In this document: positions 7,138 to 14,012 of the stretch, piece after piece
How the letters are laid out: each line of letters opens with the position of its first letter
Numbering within the stretch: position 1 is the first letter of the stretch
NCBI GenBank assembly: GCA_029881555.1
Contig: JAOUMI010000006.1
Span: forward strand, 1-14,486
DNA from: Candidatus Bathyarchaeota archaeon
Lineage (GTDB): Archaea > Thermoproteota > Bathyarchaeia > Bathyarchaeales > Bathyarchaeaceae
Direction of reading: 5' to 3'
DNA: 14,486 nucleotides
Translations under genes and position numbers: made by a program
The notes under the pieces: generated by a model
Database searches by the model: none
What the model was told of the DNA's origin: nothing
Seen by the model: only the letters and a program-made list of their open reading frames with translations

Positions 7138-7638
7138 ATGAAAAAGACAATGAAGAAGCTTCTTTTAGAGTTGTTAAGGGATTCCAAGAGGAGTGATAGG
7201 GAAATAGCAAAGGTCATAGGAGTGTCGCAGCCGACTATAACAAGGATGAGAAATAGACTTGTAGAGGAAGGGGTGGTACGAGAATTTACTGTGATACCAG
7301 ACTTTGCCAAAATGGGATATGAAATTTTGGCGATTTCTTTTGTTGAATGCAGAAGGGGAATGGCAATTGAAGGTTTAGAGGAAAAAGCACAAAATTGGTG
7401 GAAGAGGTATCCTAATGTCATATTTGCATCAAGAGGTCAAGGTATGGGAATGGATGGAGTAATAATATCTCTGCACAAGAATTACACGGATTATTCCAAT
7501 TTCCTTTCAGAAAACTTGTTGAAATGGGGAGATGACATAGGAGGCTACAACTTCATGCTCATTAGTTTAGAGGGAGGAACTGTTAAACCTCTGTCACTAA
7601 AATACCTGTCAGAACTAGAAGAAACATCAGACGATTAA
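7138..7638 (+). CDS. Lrp/AsnC-type winged-helix transcriptional regulator
   Basis: This 166-residue DNA-binding protein has an N-terminal helix-turn-helix at about 6-48 in the Lrp/AsnC pattern (SDREIAKVIGVSQPTITRM, then RLVEEGVVREF). The C-terminal part, of about 110 residues, could form the alpha/beta ligand-binding and oligomerisation domain, but is less typical. ATG start with a strong GGGAGGT ribosome site 7 nt upstream (7124-7130). Base composition differs clearly from its neighbours: it is AT-rich (about 37% GC in the first 60 coding bases against about 58% in a sampled thermosome stretch) and uses many AGA/AGG and ATA codons. This may point to acquisition by transfer. It stands alone between divergent pyrC and convergent CBS genes, so its targets cannot be read from context. 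Confidence 0.82.
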   Translation: MKKTMKKLLLELLRDSKRSDREIAKVIGVSQPTITRMRNRLVEEGVVREFTVIPDFAKMGYEILAISFVECRRGMAIEGLEEKAQNWWKRYPNVIFASRGQGMGMDGVIISLHKNYTDYSNFLSENLLKWGDDIGGYNFMLISLEGGTVKPLSLKYLSELEETSDD

Positions 7639-7785
7639 CTACAATTCTTCACATTCGTTATGTCACGTTCATTATCCTAGTTACGAAAAGATAGTCACCC
7701 ATAAACCCTGACAAATCTATAGAATACTCTTGATAGCTTCAACCACTTTCGATCCGTTACTTATTTCACACGCAAGCAACTGATC

Positions 7786-8367
7786 TCAGTACTCAGCCCT
7801 GAGTTCTGTTCGACAATTCTCACAGAGAAAATCGCCCTCGACTTCTTGGAGGTCGTCGGACCATTGTCCACACTGATCGCAATATCCTGCTAAAGGCGGA
7901 TGCCATGCAGCTTCTTTTACCTCAGTTCCTCCTTCGATGCGGGCTTTCTCCTGTATGATCTCTATGAGTTCAGGTGTGATGGCTAGGATGTCTTTACTGG
8001 AGACTAGGCCAAGGAGGTTCCCTTTGTATATGACTCCTAACCTCCGAATGTTGAGCCGACTCATCCTTCTAGCGGTTTCACTCAAGGTTTCATCGGGATC
8101 TACAGTGATTAGTGGGGAGGTCATTACCTCTCTGACGGCTAGCTTGCTTGGTATAGCGTTTTTGGCCAAGACTCGTGTAACAAGGTCTCTCTCGGTGATG
8201 ATGCCCAGAGGCTTTCCTTTCTTGCTGGTTACGATGATGCAGCCCACTTTGTTCGTGTCCATGAGTTGCGCAGCCTCGTTTACGGATGCGTCCTCATCAA
8301 TTGTAATGACGGGGCTGGTCATGATGTCCTTTACGAACATTCGTGCTCTGATGCCCATTTCAGCCAT
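7786..8367 (-). CDS. Two-CBS-domain protein with C-terminal zinc ribbon
   Basis: This 193-residue cytoplasmic protein is probably a nucleotide sensor. CBS domain 1 (about 13-67) runs from VKDIMTSPVITIDEDASV to GIITERDLV. CBS domain 2 (about 79-134) runs from REVMTSPLITVDPDETLSE to LVSSKDILAI. Tandem CBS pairs usually bind AMP, ATP or S-adenosylmethionine and regulate a partner. After a linker (about 140-160), CDQCGQW (Cys163, Cys166) and CENC (Cys182, Cys185) form a zinc ribbon that could bind nucleic acid or protein. ATG 8367 is chosen because AGGGG (8376-8380) lies 8 nt upstream; a TTG at 8400 would add 11 residues with no comparable ribosome site. A TATA-like TTTAATAC lies on the minus strand at 8405-8412. 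The partner is unknown. Confidence 0.88.
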   Translation of the reverse strand: MAEMGIRARMFVKDIMTSPVITIDEDASVNEAAQLMDTNKVGCIIVTSKKGKPLGIITERDLVTRVLAKNAIPSKLAVREVMTSPLITVDPDETLSETARRMSRLNIRRLGVIYKGNLLGLVSSKDILAITPELIEIIQEKARIEGGTEVKEAAWHPPLAGYCDQCGQWSDDLQEVEGDFLCENCRTELRAEY

Positions 8368-8404
8368 AGTGGTTTCCCCTCTAATACGACATTTAATCAA
8401 AGGT

Positions 8405-8412
8405 GTATTAAA
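8405..8412 (-). promoter_or_regulatory. Possible TATA box of the CBS gene
   Basis: On the minus strand TTTAATAC lies 38-45 nt before the preferred ATG, leaving a leader of about 17 nt that would include AGGGG. A second candidate, GTTATATC near 8455-8462, is further upstream. Either would uncouple this gene from the CitG-like gene, which ends 131 nt upstream of the ATG. Confidence 0.35.
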
Positions 8413-8497
8413 CTGTTATTGAGTGAAAATAAGGGAGGTTGAAGCTGAACAGTTGATATAACGGGCGATTCTCCTTTGCGCGCGTGAACGTACGTAG

Positions 8498-9463
8498 TTA
8501 TGGTCTGTATCCCTTCAAAATGCTGACGGTTAAAACCGCCGCGGTGATATCGGCTGTTGTTCCAGGGTTTAACTGGTGAGCTGGGTCTCTGAGTTTTTCG
8601 TCAAGTTTCCAGAGGCTGTCTCTACCAGATGGAGTGGTCAGCCCACCCGCCTCTAAAACCTGCCTGACTTGTGCTGAAACCTCTTTCGCCTTGGCTAGAC
8701 CCACCTTTCTGGCGATAAGAGTGTCTGGCACCTCTGACAGAATCTTAAGAAACGTATGCACCGTCGCCGTGTTAACATCCCTCGTCTCCTCAAGCTGTTG
8801 ATCAAAGTAGGGATAGCCTAGGTCAAAGGTGACGGAATAGTTGTTTATCCACTCACTGGCTATGGAATCGTATCCCGAAGCGATTTTGAACACATCGAAA
8901 AGGGTTACCTCACCTTCCAGAATTTTCTGCCTCGAAGCAGGGTCAGTTACATCAAGTTTTGGTGCCCCGCCCAGCCCACCAGGCTTTGCGGTTCCAATGG
9001 CGTCGTAAACAGCCACCGCATCCGCCGGAGTGCTGGACTCAACAACCACCCTCATTTTTTCCCTGAGCTTAACGAGAGAAAACGCTTCTTCGGCAAGCGT
9101 CATCCCAGCCGCAACTGCAATTGGTGAGAGCAGAATTATAGATCCTAAAAGAGTGTTTCCGCCACCTTGCCATTCACCCACACTCATAACTGCGTTTTTA
9201 ATTGTGTCTCCGATTCCAACCTCGCATGGACTGATTTTCCCAGCTGAAACCCTTATTCCCTGTTCAGCCGCCGATCTGAAGTGAGGTGCTACAGCAACGG
9301 CGGAAGCAAGAAAATGCTCGTATCTGGTTTCTTTGAAATCAGTTGTTCTGTGGACGTTTCCTGGTTTCGGATAGGCACTCACCTCAAGAAGAATCGCGAG
9401 TTGCAAGCATCTAGAAACGTGTTCGCTCGTCTGAAATTTTTCACAGGTGTGGTCTCTAGTCAA
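8498..9463 (-). CDS. CitG-like protein (triphosphoribosyl-dephospho-CoA synthase family)
   Basis: This 321-residue cytoplasmic protein resembles the CitG/MdcB family (COG1767). Family members use ATP and dephospho-CoA to make the precursor of the prosthetic group of citrate lyase or malonate decarboxylase. Family-like segments are LLEVSAYPKPGNVHR at about 25-39, HFLASAVAVAPHF at about 50-62, GGGNTLLGSIILLSP at about 100-114, YDAIGTAKPGGLG at about 153-165, and ASGYDSIASEW after that. No citrate lyase or malonate decarboxylase gene is present, and archaeal members are generally uncharacterised, so the actual substrate is open. A role in making another cofactor is an alternative. TTG 9463 is chosen because GAGGGG sits 9 nt upstream; the longer frame from TTG 9523 runs through the TATA box. 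It diverges from the ECF S component. Confidence 0.8.
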   Translation of the reverse strand: MTRDHTCEKFQTSEHVSRCLQLAILLEVSAYPKPGNVHRTTDFKETRYEHFLASAVAVAPHFRSAAEQGIRVSAGKISPCEVGIGDTIKNAVMSVGEWQGGGNTLLGSIILLSPIAVAAGMTLAEEAFSLVKLREKMRVVVESSTPADAVAVYDAIGTAKPGGLGGAPKLDVTDPASRQKILEGEVTLFDVFKIASGYDSIASEWINNYSVTFDLGYPYFDQQLEETRDVNTATVHTFLKILSEVPDTLIARKVGLAKAKEVSAQVRQVLEAGGLTTPSGRDSLWKLDEKLRDPAHQLNPGTTADITAAVLTVSILKGYRP

Positions 9464-9509
9464 GACGACGTTCCCCTCAACACCAGTAGTATAGTTGAAC
9501 AGAAGAAAA

Positions 9510-9519
9510 ATGTATAGTG
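9510..9519 (-). promoter_or_regulatory. TATA box of the CitG-like gene
   Basis: On the minus strand CACTATACAT, followed by TTTT, lies 47-56 nt before the preferred TTG start at 9463. This leaves a leader of about 25 nt holding GAGGGG. It is inside the longer reading frame from 9523, which argues against that longer start. Confidence 0.5.
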
Positions 9520-9543
9520 GCAAAAATGAGTGTTGGGCGTGTC

Positions 9544-9573
9544 AGTTTTCTGAAGGCTGCTTCGAGTTTTCTG
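9544..9573 (+). repeat. Direct repeat AGTTTTCTG x2 (21-bp spacing) in the divergent promoter region
   Basis: AGTTTTCTG occurs perfectly at 9544-9552 and 9565-9573, 21 bp from start to start, so both copies face nearly the same side of the helix. The pair lies just upstream of the CitG-like TATA box and about 70 bp upstream of the ECF TATA box, a suitable place for a regulator acting on both genes. The function is inferred from position. Confidence 0.4.
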
Positions 9574-9640
9574 GGCAAAACAAAATTTCTATCAACTGGC
9601 AACGGAACGGCAGAAAAAAGGGGGATGGCTAAGGGCAAAG

Positions 9641-9650
9641 CATATATATC
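9641..9650 (+). promoter_or_regulatory. TATA box of the ECF S-component gene
   Basis: CATATATATC is preceded by the purine-rich GGGCAAAG. It lies 54-63 nt before the ATG, placing the start of transcription near 9672 and giving a leader of about 30 nt. AGGA (9690-9693) is a weak ribosome site 10 nt before the ATG. Confidence 0.65.
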
Positions 9651-9661
9651 GAGTGTAATTT

Positions 9662-9688
9662 TTTACACATCCACGTAACTGTTTACAC
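9662..9688 (+). promoter_or_regulatory. Direct repeat TTTACAC x2 over the ECF gene's transcription start, candidate operator
   Basis: TTTACAC occurs at 9662-9668 and 9682-9688, exactly 20 bp apart, with TTAC/GTAA as an inverted pair inside (9663-9666 and 9674-9677). The site spans the expected start of transcription, the usual position for a repressor that responds to the imported compound. No known binding motif is recognised with certainty. Confidence 0.4.
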
Positions 9689-9703
9689 TAGGACGAGTTA
9701 GCC

Positions 9704-10654
9704 ATGAGTGAATACAGGCTGTCCACGCGAGACGTAGCTTTTGTTGCTGTTTTTGCTGCTTTGTCTTTTATTGTGTGCAAGTTTGTCCCTGGAATCCCAA
9801 TCATAGGAGGCCAAGGCCAGATTAAGTTTGATGCTGCCATGGCACCGATCTATGGTTTGGTTATCGGTCCGTATCTTGGTTTCCTAGCAGCATTGTTTGG
9901 TGGATTTATCGCCGCAAATAGCTGGTTCAGCATTCTCACCTCTCTTTGCACGGCAATTTCAGCTATGGTGGTAGGTTTGTTAACCCAGAAGAACTACAGT
10001 TCACGCAGTCACAGTGTTAGAGGCTGGATAGTAGCTGCCGCAATTCTTGCTGTACTTATTATCGGATGGTACATGACTTGGGTAGGTCAGCGAGCTCTGC
10101 TCTATCCTATACCTCACATAGCTGGGTTAGTAGCAATCTTAGCCACCGGACAGTGGATTTCAAGTTTCTTCAGAGAGGCGAGAGAAGGAAAAGAAAGAAA
10201 ATGGATGGTAAGACCTTATTTTATACTCGGCGGAATTTCAATAGCGGTTCTTTCATACATAATATCGAGACCATTCTTCGATGAGACGTGGAATATTTCA
10301 GCTATCTCTCTTCCTCTTTACTTCCTTGGCGGCATTGTGATGCTGTATGGACTTTTTGGAGGAGGCAAAGGCAAGTTTGTAGCTACAGTCGGCTTGGCAA
10401 GCTACTGCGGACTAATGGCGGACCACATGCTAGGAAACCTTATATTCATCGGAAGTGTCGGCCTATTCATTCCACACGATTTCATTGACAATTCCCTATC
10501 GGCACTTAACTTGCCGGACTTTCCGTCACTTTTCATGTATGTTTTGCCCATCTCTGTAGTTGAAAGAATTGCATTAACCGCTATTGCGACAATGTTTGGA
10601 GTCGGGTTAATCTACGCTCTCTACAAAGCAGGTTTGTTTCATAGAAAACTATAG
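9704..10654 (+). CDS. ECF-type transporter S component-like membrane protein, enlarged
   Basis: This 316-residue integral membrane protein resembles the substrate-binding S component of energy-coupling-factor importers (vitamin or metal uptake). The N-terminus is typical: STRDVAFVAVFAALSFIVCK, then a VPGIPIIGG loop, FDAAMAPIYGLVIGPYLG and a Gly/Ala-rich helix to about 71. The end (VVERIALTAIATMFGVGLIYALYKAG, about 285-310) also matches the family's last helix. Usual S components have about 180-200 residues and six helices. This one has about 100 extra residues in the middle (about 95-220), with roughly three more hydrophobic segments (about 108-125, 172-187, 200-217) and a charged cytosolic loop (REAREGKERK, about 157-166). 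The substrate is unknown and no ATPase (EcfA) or EcfT gene is adjacent, so it would rely on a shared module. It diverges from the CitG-like gene. Confidence 0.72.
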   Translation: MSEYRLSTRDVAFVAVFAALSFIVCKFVPGIPIIGGQGQIKFDAAMAPIYGLVIGPYLGFLAALFGGFIAANSWFSILTSLCTAISAMVVGLLTQKNYSSRSHSVRGWIVAAAILAVLIIGWYMTWVGQRALLYPIPHIAGLVAILATGQWISSFFREAREGKERKWMVRPYFILGGISIAVLSYIISRPFFDETWNISAISLPLYFLGGIVMLYGLFGGGKGKFVATVGLASYCGLMADHMLGNLIFIGSVGLFIPHDFIDNSLSALNLPDFPSLFMYVLPISVVERIALTAIATMFGVGLIYALYKAGLFHRKL

Positions 10655-10674
10655 GAAGTTCGCACGCAAACTTC
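10655..10674 (+). terminator. Inverted repeat directly after the ECF gene stop
   Basis: GAAGTT and AACTTC pair perfectly around an 8-nt loop, starting at the first base after the stop. No U-tract follows, so it may be a weak terminator or an mRNA-end stabiliser between this gene and the next one, which has its own promoter. Confidence 0.3.
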
Positions 10675-10682
10675 AACTGCAA

Positions 10683-10691
10683 CCTATAATC
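10683..10691 (+). promoter_or_regulatory. TATA box of the nucleotidyltransferase gene (leaderless arrangement)
   Basis: CCTATAATC is centred about 27 nt before the ATG at 10714. This matches the archaeal TATA-to-start-of-transcription distance, so the message would begin at or within a few bases of the ATG. The lack of a clear GGAG-type site before the ATG fits a leaderless transcript. Confidence 0.5.
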
Positions 10692-10713
10692 GGAACGGCT
10701 GAAGGCTCGGAAA

Positions 10714-11730
10714 ATGAAGATTGAAGCCCGTGAAGGCGATGTCATTGAAACCACTGATCAAATCCTTTTCGATGTAAAGGGACTAGTGCATCCTCCCAAC
10801 AGAATTATTGCTTTCCCGCGTTTTGTGCCCGACTCGAAAGCCGACCGGAAACGAGGCGAAGTGAAGTACCGAAAGATCTACTCTCTTTCTGAGCGTTATG
10901 CCTTACTGAAAAAATCTTTTTCAAAATACCTAGTTTACGATTCAGTTTTTGATGAACACCTGTGTGAGGTTCCTGTTAAGGCTGTAAGGCGTCATTATCG
11001 CCCAGTTGACCGTTTGCACGAACTGGCTCACAGTGACGAGTTAGACGAGTTGGAAAATCAAGCATTACAGCTTATGGAGCTTCTAAAAGAAACAGCAAAA
11101 GTTTCTTGGAGCAAACTTGGCGTTTCAGGCTCTATTCTAGTGAAGCTTCACACTCCAACTTCCGATGTTGACCCCGTTATCTACGGATCGAAAAGCTGTT
11201 GCAGGGTTTACTCGGCCTTCAAATCTCTGCTAGAAGACAAGAATAGTCCGGTTAGACCCTACCGCCCCGACGAGTTGAAGAAACTCTTCGATTTTCGTTC
11301 GAGAGACACCGTCACGTCTTTCGAAGATTTTGTTCGAACCGAGTCGCGAAAGGTTTTGCAGGGCATGTTCGCGGAGCGAGACTATTTCGTTCGGTTCGTG
11401 AAGGACTGGAACGAAGTTGAGGAGCGATATGGCAGTATTCGATACAAGAGTGTTGGCTACGCTAGAATCAAAGCCAAGGTGGTGGACGATTCCGAGATGA
11501 TTTTCACTCCGTGTTGTTACAGGATTGAAGACGTAAAAGTAATTGATGGAACCCGTGTTGAGCCAATTGAAGAGATTGTGTCTTTTCGTGGAAGGTTCTG
11601 TGAACAGGCTGAAACCGGCGAGACTGTGATTGCGCAGGGTAAGGTTGAACTGGTGCAAAAGCCGGGTGAGCGTGAACACTATAGACTGCTTCTGGGGAAC
11701 AATATCTCAGATCACATGATATTGGCGTAG
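10714..11730 (+). CDS. Predicted archaeal nucleotidyltransferase (DNA polymerase beta-like fold)
   Basis: This 338-residue cytoplasmic protein carries the nucleotidyltransferase signature Gly-Ser followed by Asp-x-Asp: GVSGSILVKLHTPTSDVD at about 136-153 (Gly139, Ser140, Asp151, Asp153). It resembles the archaeal 'predicted nucleotidyltransferase' group COG1665, whose function is not established. The N-terminal third (about 1-100) is basic with DVKGLVHPPNRIIAFPRFVP and YRKIYSLSERY, and may bind a nucleic acid or nucleotide substrate. The C-terminal part (about 225-338) has ARIKAKVVDDSEMIFTPCCY and a beta-rich end. The third catalytic carboxylate is not obvious by eye. ATG start; a TATA box about 27 nt upstream suggests a leaderless mRNA. 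It follows the ECF gene by 59 nt. The acceptor (tRNA, protein or small molecule) cannot be inferred. Confidence 0.75.
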   Translation: MKIEAREGDVIETTDQILFDVKGLVHPPNRIIAFPRFVPDSKADRKRGEVKYRKIYSLSERYALLKKSFSKYLVYDSVFDEHLCEVPVKAVRRHYRPVDRLHELAHSDELDELENQALQLMELLKETAKVSWSKLGVSGSILVKLHTPTSDVDPVIYGSKSCCRVYSAFKSLLEDKNSPVRPYRPDELKKLFDFRSRDTVTSFEDFVRTESRKVLQGMFAERDYFVRFVKDWNEVEERYGSIRYKSVGYARIKAKVVDDSEMIFTPCCYRIEDVKVIDGTRVEPIEEIVSFRGRFCEQAETGETVIAQGKVELVQKPGEREHYRLLLGNNISDHMILA

Positions 11731-11751
11731 CTACGCAATTTCAATGTTGAC

Positions 11752-11794
11752 TTTTTTGCTTGCAGGAAAAAATGGGGGAGAGAAAGTTGTTTTT
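11752..11794. terminator. Bidirectional T-rich terminator region
   Basis: Between converging genes the plus strand has six T at 11752-11757 and five at 11790-11794, giving U-tracts after the nucleotidyltransferase. The six A at 11767-11772 give a U-tract on the minus strand after the peptidase stop. Such tracts are the usual archaeal termination signal. Confidence 0.45.
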
Positions 11795-11812
11795 CTTTGA
11801 TCTATTGGGATG

Positions 11813-13945
11813 TTACTTTAGCAGTGCTTTGACCTGAGTAAGCAGATCAGTTGCGCTCGCCAGAGTATCCATCATGTCGTCCAAGGAAGCTTTGAAGTTG
11901 TCCACGACAGTGTCGTACTTCGCCCAGAGGAGGGCTATCTCGTCAGAGTAGTCTGTGATTCCATCATTTCTCTTTTGTACGAGCGATTCATATTCGTCGT
12001 ATATGTCCATGACCCTTGCCAAACGACCTGTAGCCCAGTTCAAGTCATCTCTATCCGGATCCCATCTGTCTATGTACATAGCCTGGTAAGTCTCGCGGCT
12101 GACCAAACTACCGGTCCACATATTGTAGGTCCATGATAGCCACATGAGTGCAGCGTCAATGTTTCCTTCTTCAAGCGCCCATATGCCTTCTCTCAAGTAC
12201 CAGCTATCATCCTGGTAATGCTGATGCGGATAATACGCATAGGTGTAGCAAGCTACCGTGGTGAGCTCAGAGAGAAGGACATCCGCAGTCTGAAGCAATA
12301 GATCGTTTACACACTGTTCATTTTCGGGATCTTTGGTAGATTCTATCAAATCTGTAACGTCAGCGGCCACTCTTCCAAAACGATCGATCTTACTGATAAT
12401 TTGCCCATAACTGATGCCAGCCTCAGTCAAAAGCTCTTTTTCCATAGACTGCTCCATGTCATCAGCCCTCTTATCGAAGCTATATAGTATGAGGACTGAT
12501 CTGTCCAATTCAATAGCAGCAATACCGTTTGCTATGATGCTCATGGCAAGGCTCTCAGCAGAGATTCCATACATGTCGTCTTTTGCTGTGTGGTAATCAT
12601 ACCCCGCATAGTTCGATCTACTGCTATCGACAGTCATAGGCGAAACACCTGCACTGCCGAAACTGAATTGGTCGTTCCAAGTTGAGGGAAATCTGCTCGT
12701 CCGTGCAGAAGACGGGTAGTAATATGCAGACCATGGTGCATTATTGGTAAACCACTCGTCGAAGAGAGGTAATAACCGACTGCGGAAGTTCTGTGTTTCA
12801 GGAAGTCCTGAAGCGCGTACGCTCGTTGCGTTGATTGTTCCGCCACCTTCACAATTGAAGTATGCAAGTGTTTTGCCTGCCCATTCAGGATGTTGCTTGG
12901 CTATTGCGGACCAAGCACCGATGCACCAGGCAAATTCCGTATCAGACCATCCGTACTCTTCCGCACCGTTGGCAAAGAAGACAAGAGTTCTTGATGGCTG
13001 ATAGCCGGAATCTACAAATGCCTTAGCCATTCCCAGTAGACGTGCAACTCCGGCACCATCGTCTGAAGCTCCGTACCAATGCTTGTCATAATGGTCTCCA
13101 AATACTATTAGTTCGTCGGGATAGGTTGTACCTGGTATGTAGCCATAGACATTGTATGACCATCCGTCAAGGTCAACTTCTGCATCGCACCATATCTTGA
13201 CTTTCACTGAACCCTCGCTGGCGATCAAGCTTTTCAAGTAATCAGCATTCTTGTGGCTTATGCAAACAGTCGGTATCGTCCTCCTGCATTCAGAATCATG
13301 TGAAACGACTGAGTCTTCCTTTAGTCCATATTCAACCCAGGTGACTACCATGCCGATTGCGCCGTGCAATTCAGCCTCATAGTGAGGATACTGCAGCCAA
13401 AACATATCCTCCTCACTCACATCGACCAGCACCAGTTTGCCCTCGACATCCTTGTCCATGTAGTCGTACTTGGTTCCAAGTCCAACATAGACAATCTCGG
13501 CTTCTATACCTTCGGGGGGAGTGCCTGGAAGACCGGAATACCCACAAGCAAGCCACTCATCTTCATGATATGGCGACGTCACTTGCACCGATGCTCCGCC
13601 ATAATGGTATGCATGGACCGGGAAAGGCTCCTTTGTCACATCTTTAAGTCCAATCGCCTTCATTTCTGCCTCAAGGTACTCTGCATAGGCATGATCTGCA
13701 TCGCTTCCTGCAGGTCGCCATGCCTCTAATCCACTGCCCTCTGGCCATTCGAATTCGCCGTACTCATGCGCGTATATCTTGTCTATCTCATATGCGTATT
13801 CGCCGACACCGACGGCTTCAGCGAAAGCCAGTTCCTCTTCAGTAAGACCAACAGTAGGCTTTTTTCCGTAGATTGGCGTAAATGCAATCAATGATACAGA
13901 GATAATTAGTGCAATAGCTAGCGTCCAAAGCATCTTACTTTTCAT
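11813..13945 (-). CDS. Secreted M28-family zinc peptidase with PA-like domain
   Basis: This 710-residue extracellular aminopeptidase/carboxypeptidase-type enzyme begins with a Sec signal peptide: MKSKM, then a hydrophobic run to about 23, with cleavage near IYG. A PA-like lid follows at about 140-255 (EIVYVGLGTKYDYMDKDVEGKLVLVDV). The M28 catalytic core has FGDHYDKHWYGASDDGAG (His285, Asp295), ANGAEEYG (Glu329 as base, Glu330), FNCEGGG (Glu366 where the family normally has Asp) and DYHTAKDD (His452). The last 220 or so residues are helical, acidic and aromatic, without a membrane anchor, so the enzyme is probably released. ATG 13945 is chosen because AGGAG lies 10 nt upstream and a hydrophobic signal follows. 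A longer frame from 14038 would run through the TATA box and a basic, signal-blocking stretch. It probably degrades external peptides. Confidence 0.88.
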   Translation of the reverse strand: MKSKMLWTLAIALIISVSLIAFTPIYGKKPTVGLTEEELAFAEAVGVGEYAYEIDKIYAHEYGEFEWPEGSGLEAWRPAGSDADHAYAEYLEAEMKAIGLKDVTKEPFPVHAYHYGGASVQVTSPYHEDEWLACGYSGLPGTPPEGIEAEIVYVGLGTKYDYMDKDVEGKLVLVDVSEEDMFWLQYPHYEAELHGAIGMVVTWVEYGLKEDSVVSHDSECRRTIPTVCISHKNADYLKSLIASEGSVKVKIWCDAEVDLDGWSYNVYGYIPGTTYPDELIVFGDHYDKHWYGASDDGAGVARLLGMAKAFVDSGYQPSRTLVFFANGAEEYGWSDTEFAWCIGAWSAIAKQHPEWAGKTLAYFNCEGGGTINATSVRASGLPETQNFRSRLLPLFDEWFTNNAPWSAYYYPSSARTSRFPSTWNDQFSFGSAGVSPMTVDSSRSNYAGYDYHTAKDDMYGISAESLAMSIIANGIAAIELDRSVLILYSFDKRADDMEQSMEKELLTEAGISYGQIISKIDRFGRVAADVTDLIESTKDPENEQCVNDLLLQTADVLLSELTTVACYTYAYYPHQHYQDDSWYLREGIWALEEGNIDAALMWLSWTYNMWTGSLVSRETYQAMYIDRWDPDRDDLNWATGRLARVMDIYDEYESLVQKRNDGITDYSDEIALLWAKYDTVVDNFKASLDDMMDTLASATDLLTQVKALLK

Positions 13946-13978
13946 TTTCTTTTTTCTCCTTTCTCCTTTTAGTTTGGG

Positions 13979-13987
13979 TATATTTAA
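13979..13987 (-). promoter_or_regulatory. TATA box of the M28 peptidase gene
   Basis: On the minus strand TTAAATATA lies 34-42 nt before the ATG at 13945. Transcription would begin near 13957, leaving a leader of about 12 nt that still holds one AGGAG. Its position inside the longer reading frame supports the shorter start. Confidence 0.6.
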
Positions 13988-13996
13988 CGTGCCCCA

Positions 13997-14012
13997 CACT
14001 CGGCACGGAGTG
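13997..14012. promoter_or_regulatory. Inverted repeat just upstream of the peptidase TATA box
   Basis: CACTC and GAGTG form 5-bp arms around GGCACG, ending 10 bp upstream of the TATA box. It is followed outward by GTGCGCAC, a perfect 8-bp palindrome (14010-14017). The GC-rich block stands out in AT-rich surroundings and sits where archaeal activators usually bind. No regulator is identified. Confidence 0.35.

Noticed and set aside
8488..8495. ACGTACGT palindrome just after the CitG-like gene
   Set aside because: An 8-bp palindrome at a gene end, without partner repeats or promoter context, is expected by chance.
9464..9523. N-terminal extension of the CitG-like protein
   Set aside because: It begins at the TATA box, and the better ribosome site precedes the internal TTG at 9463.
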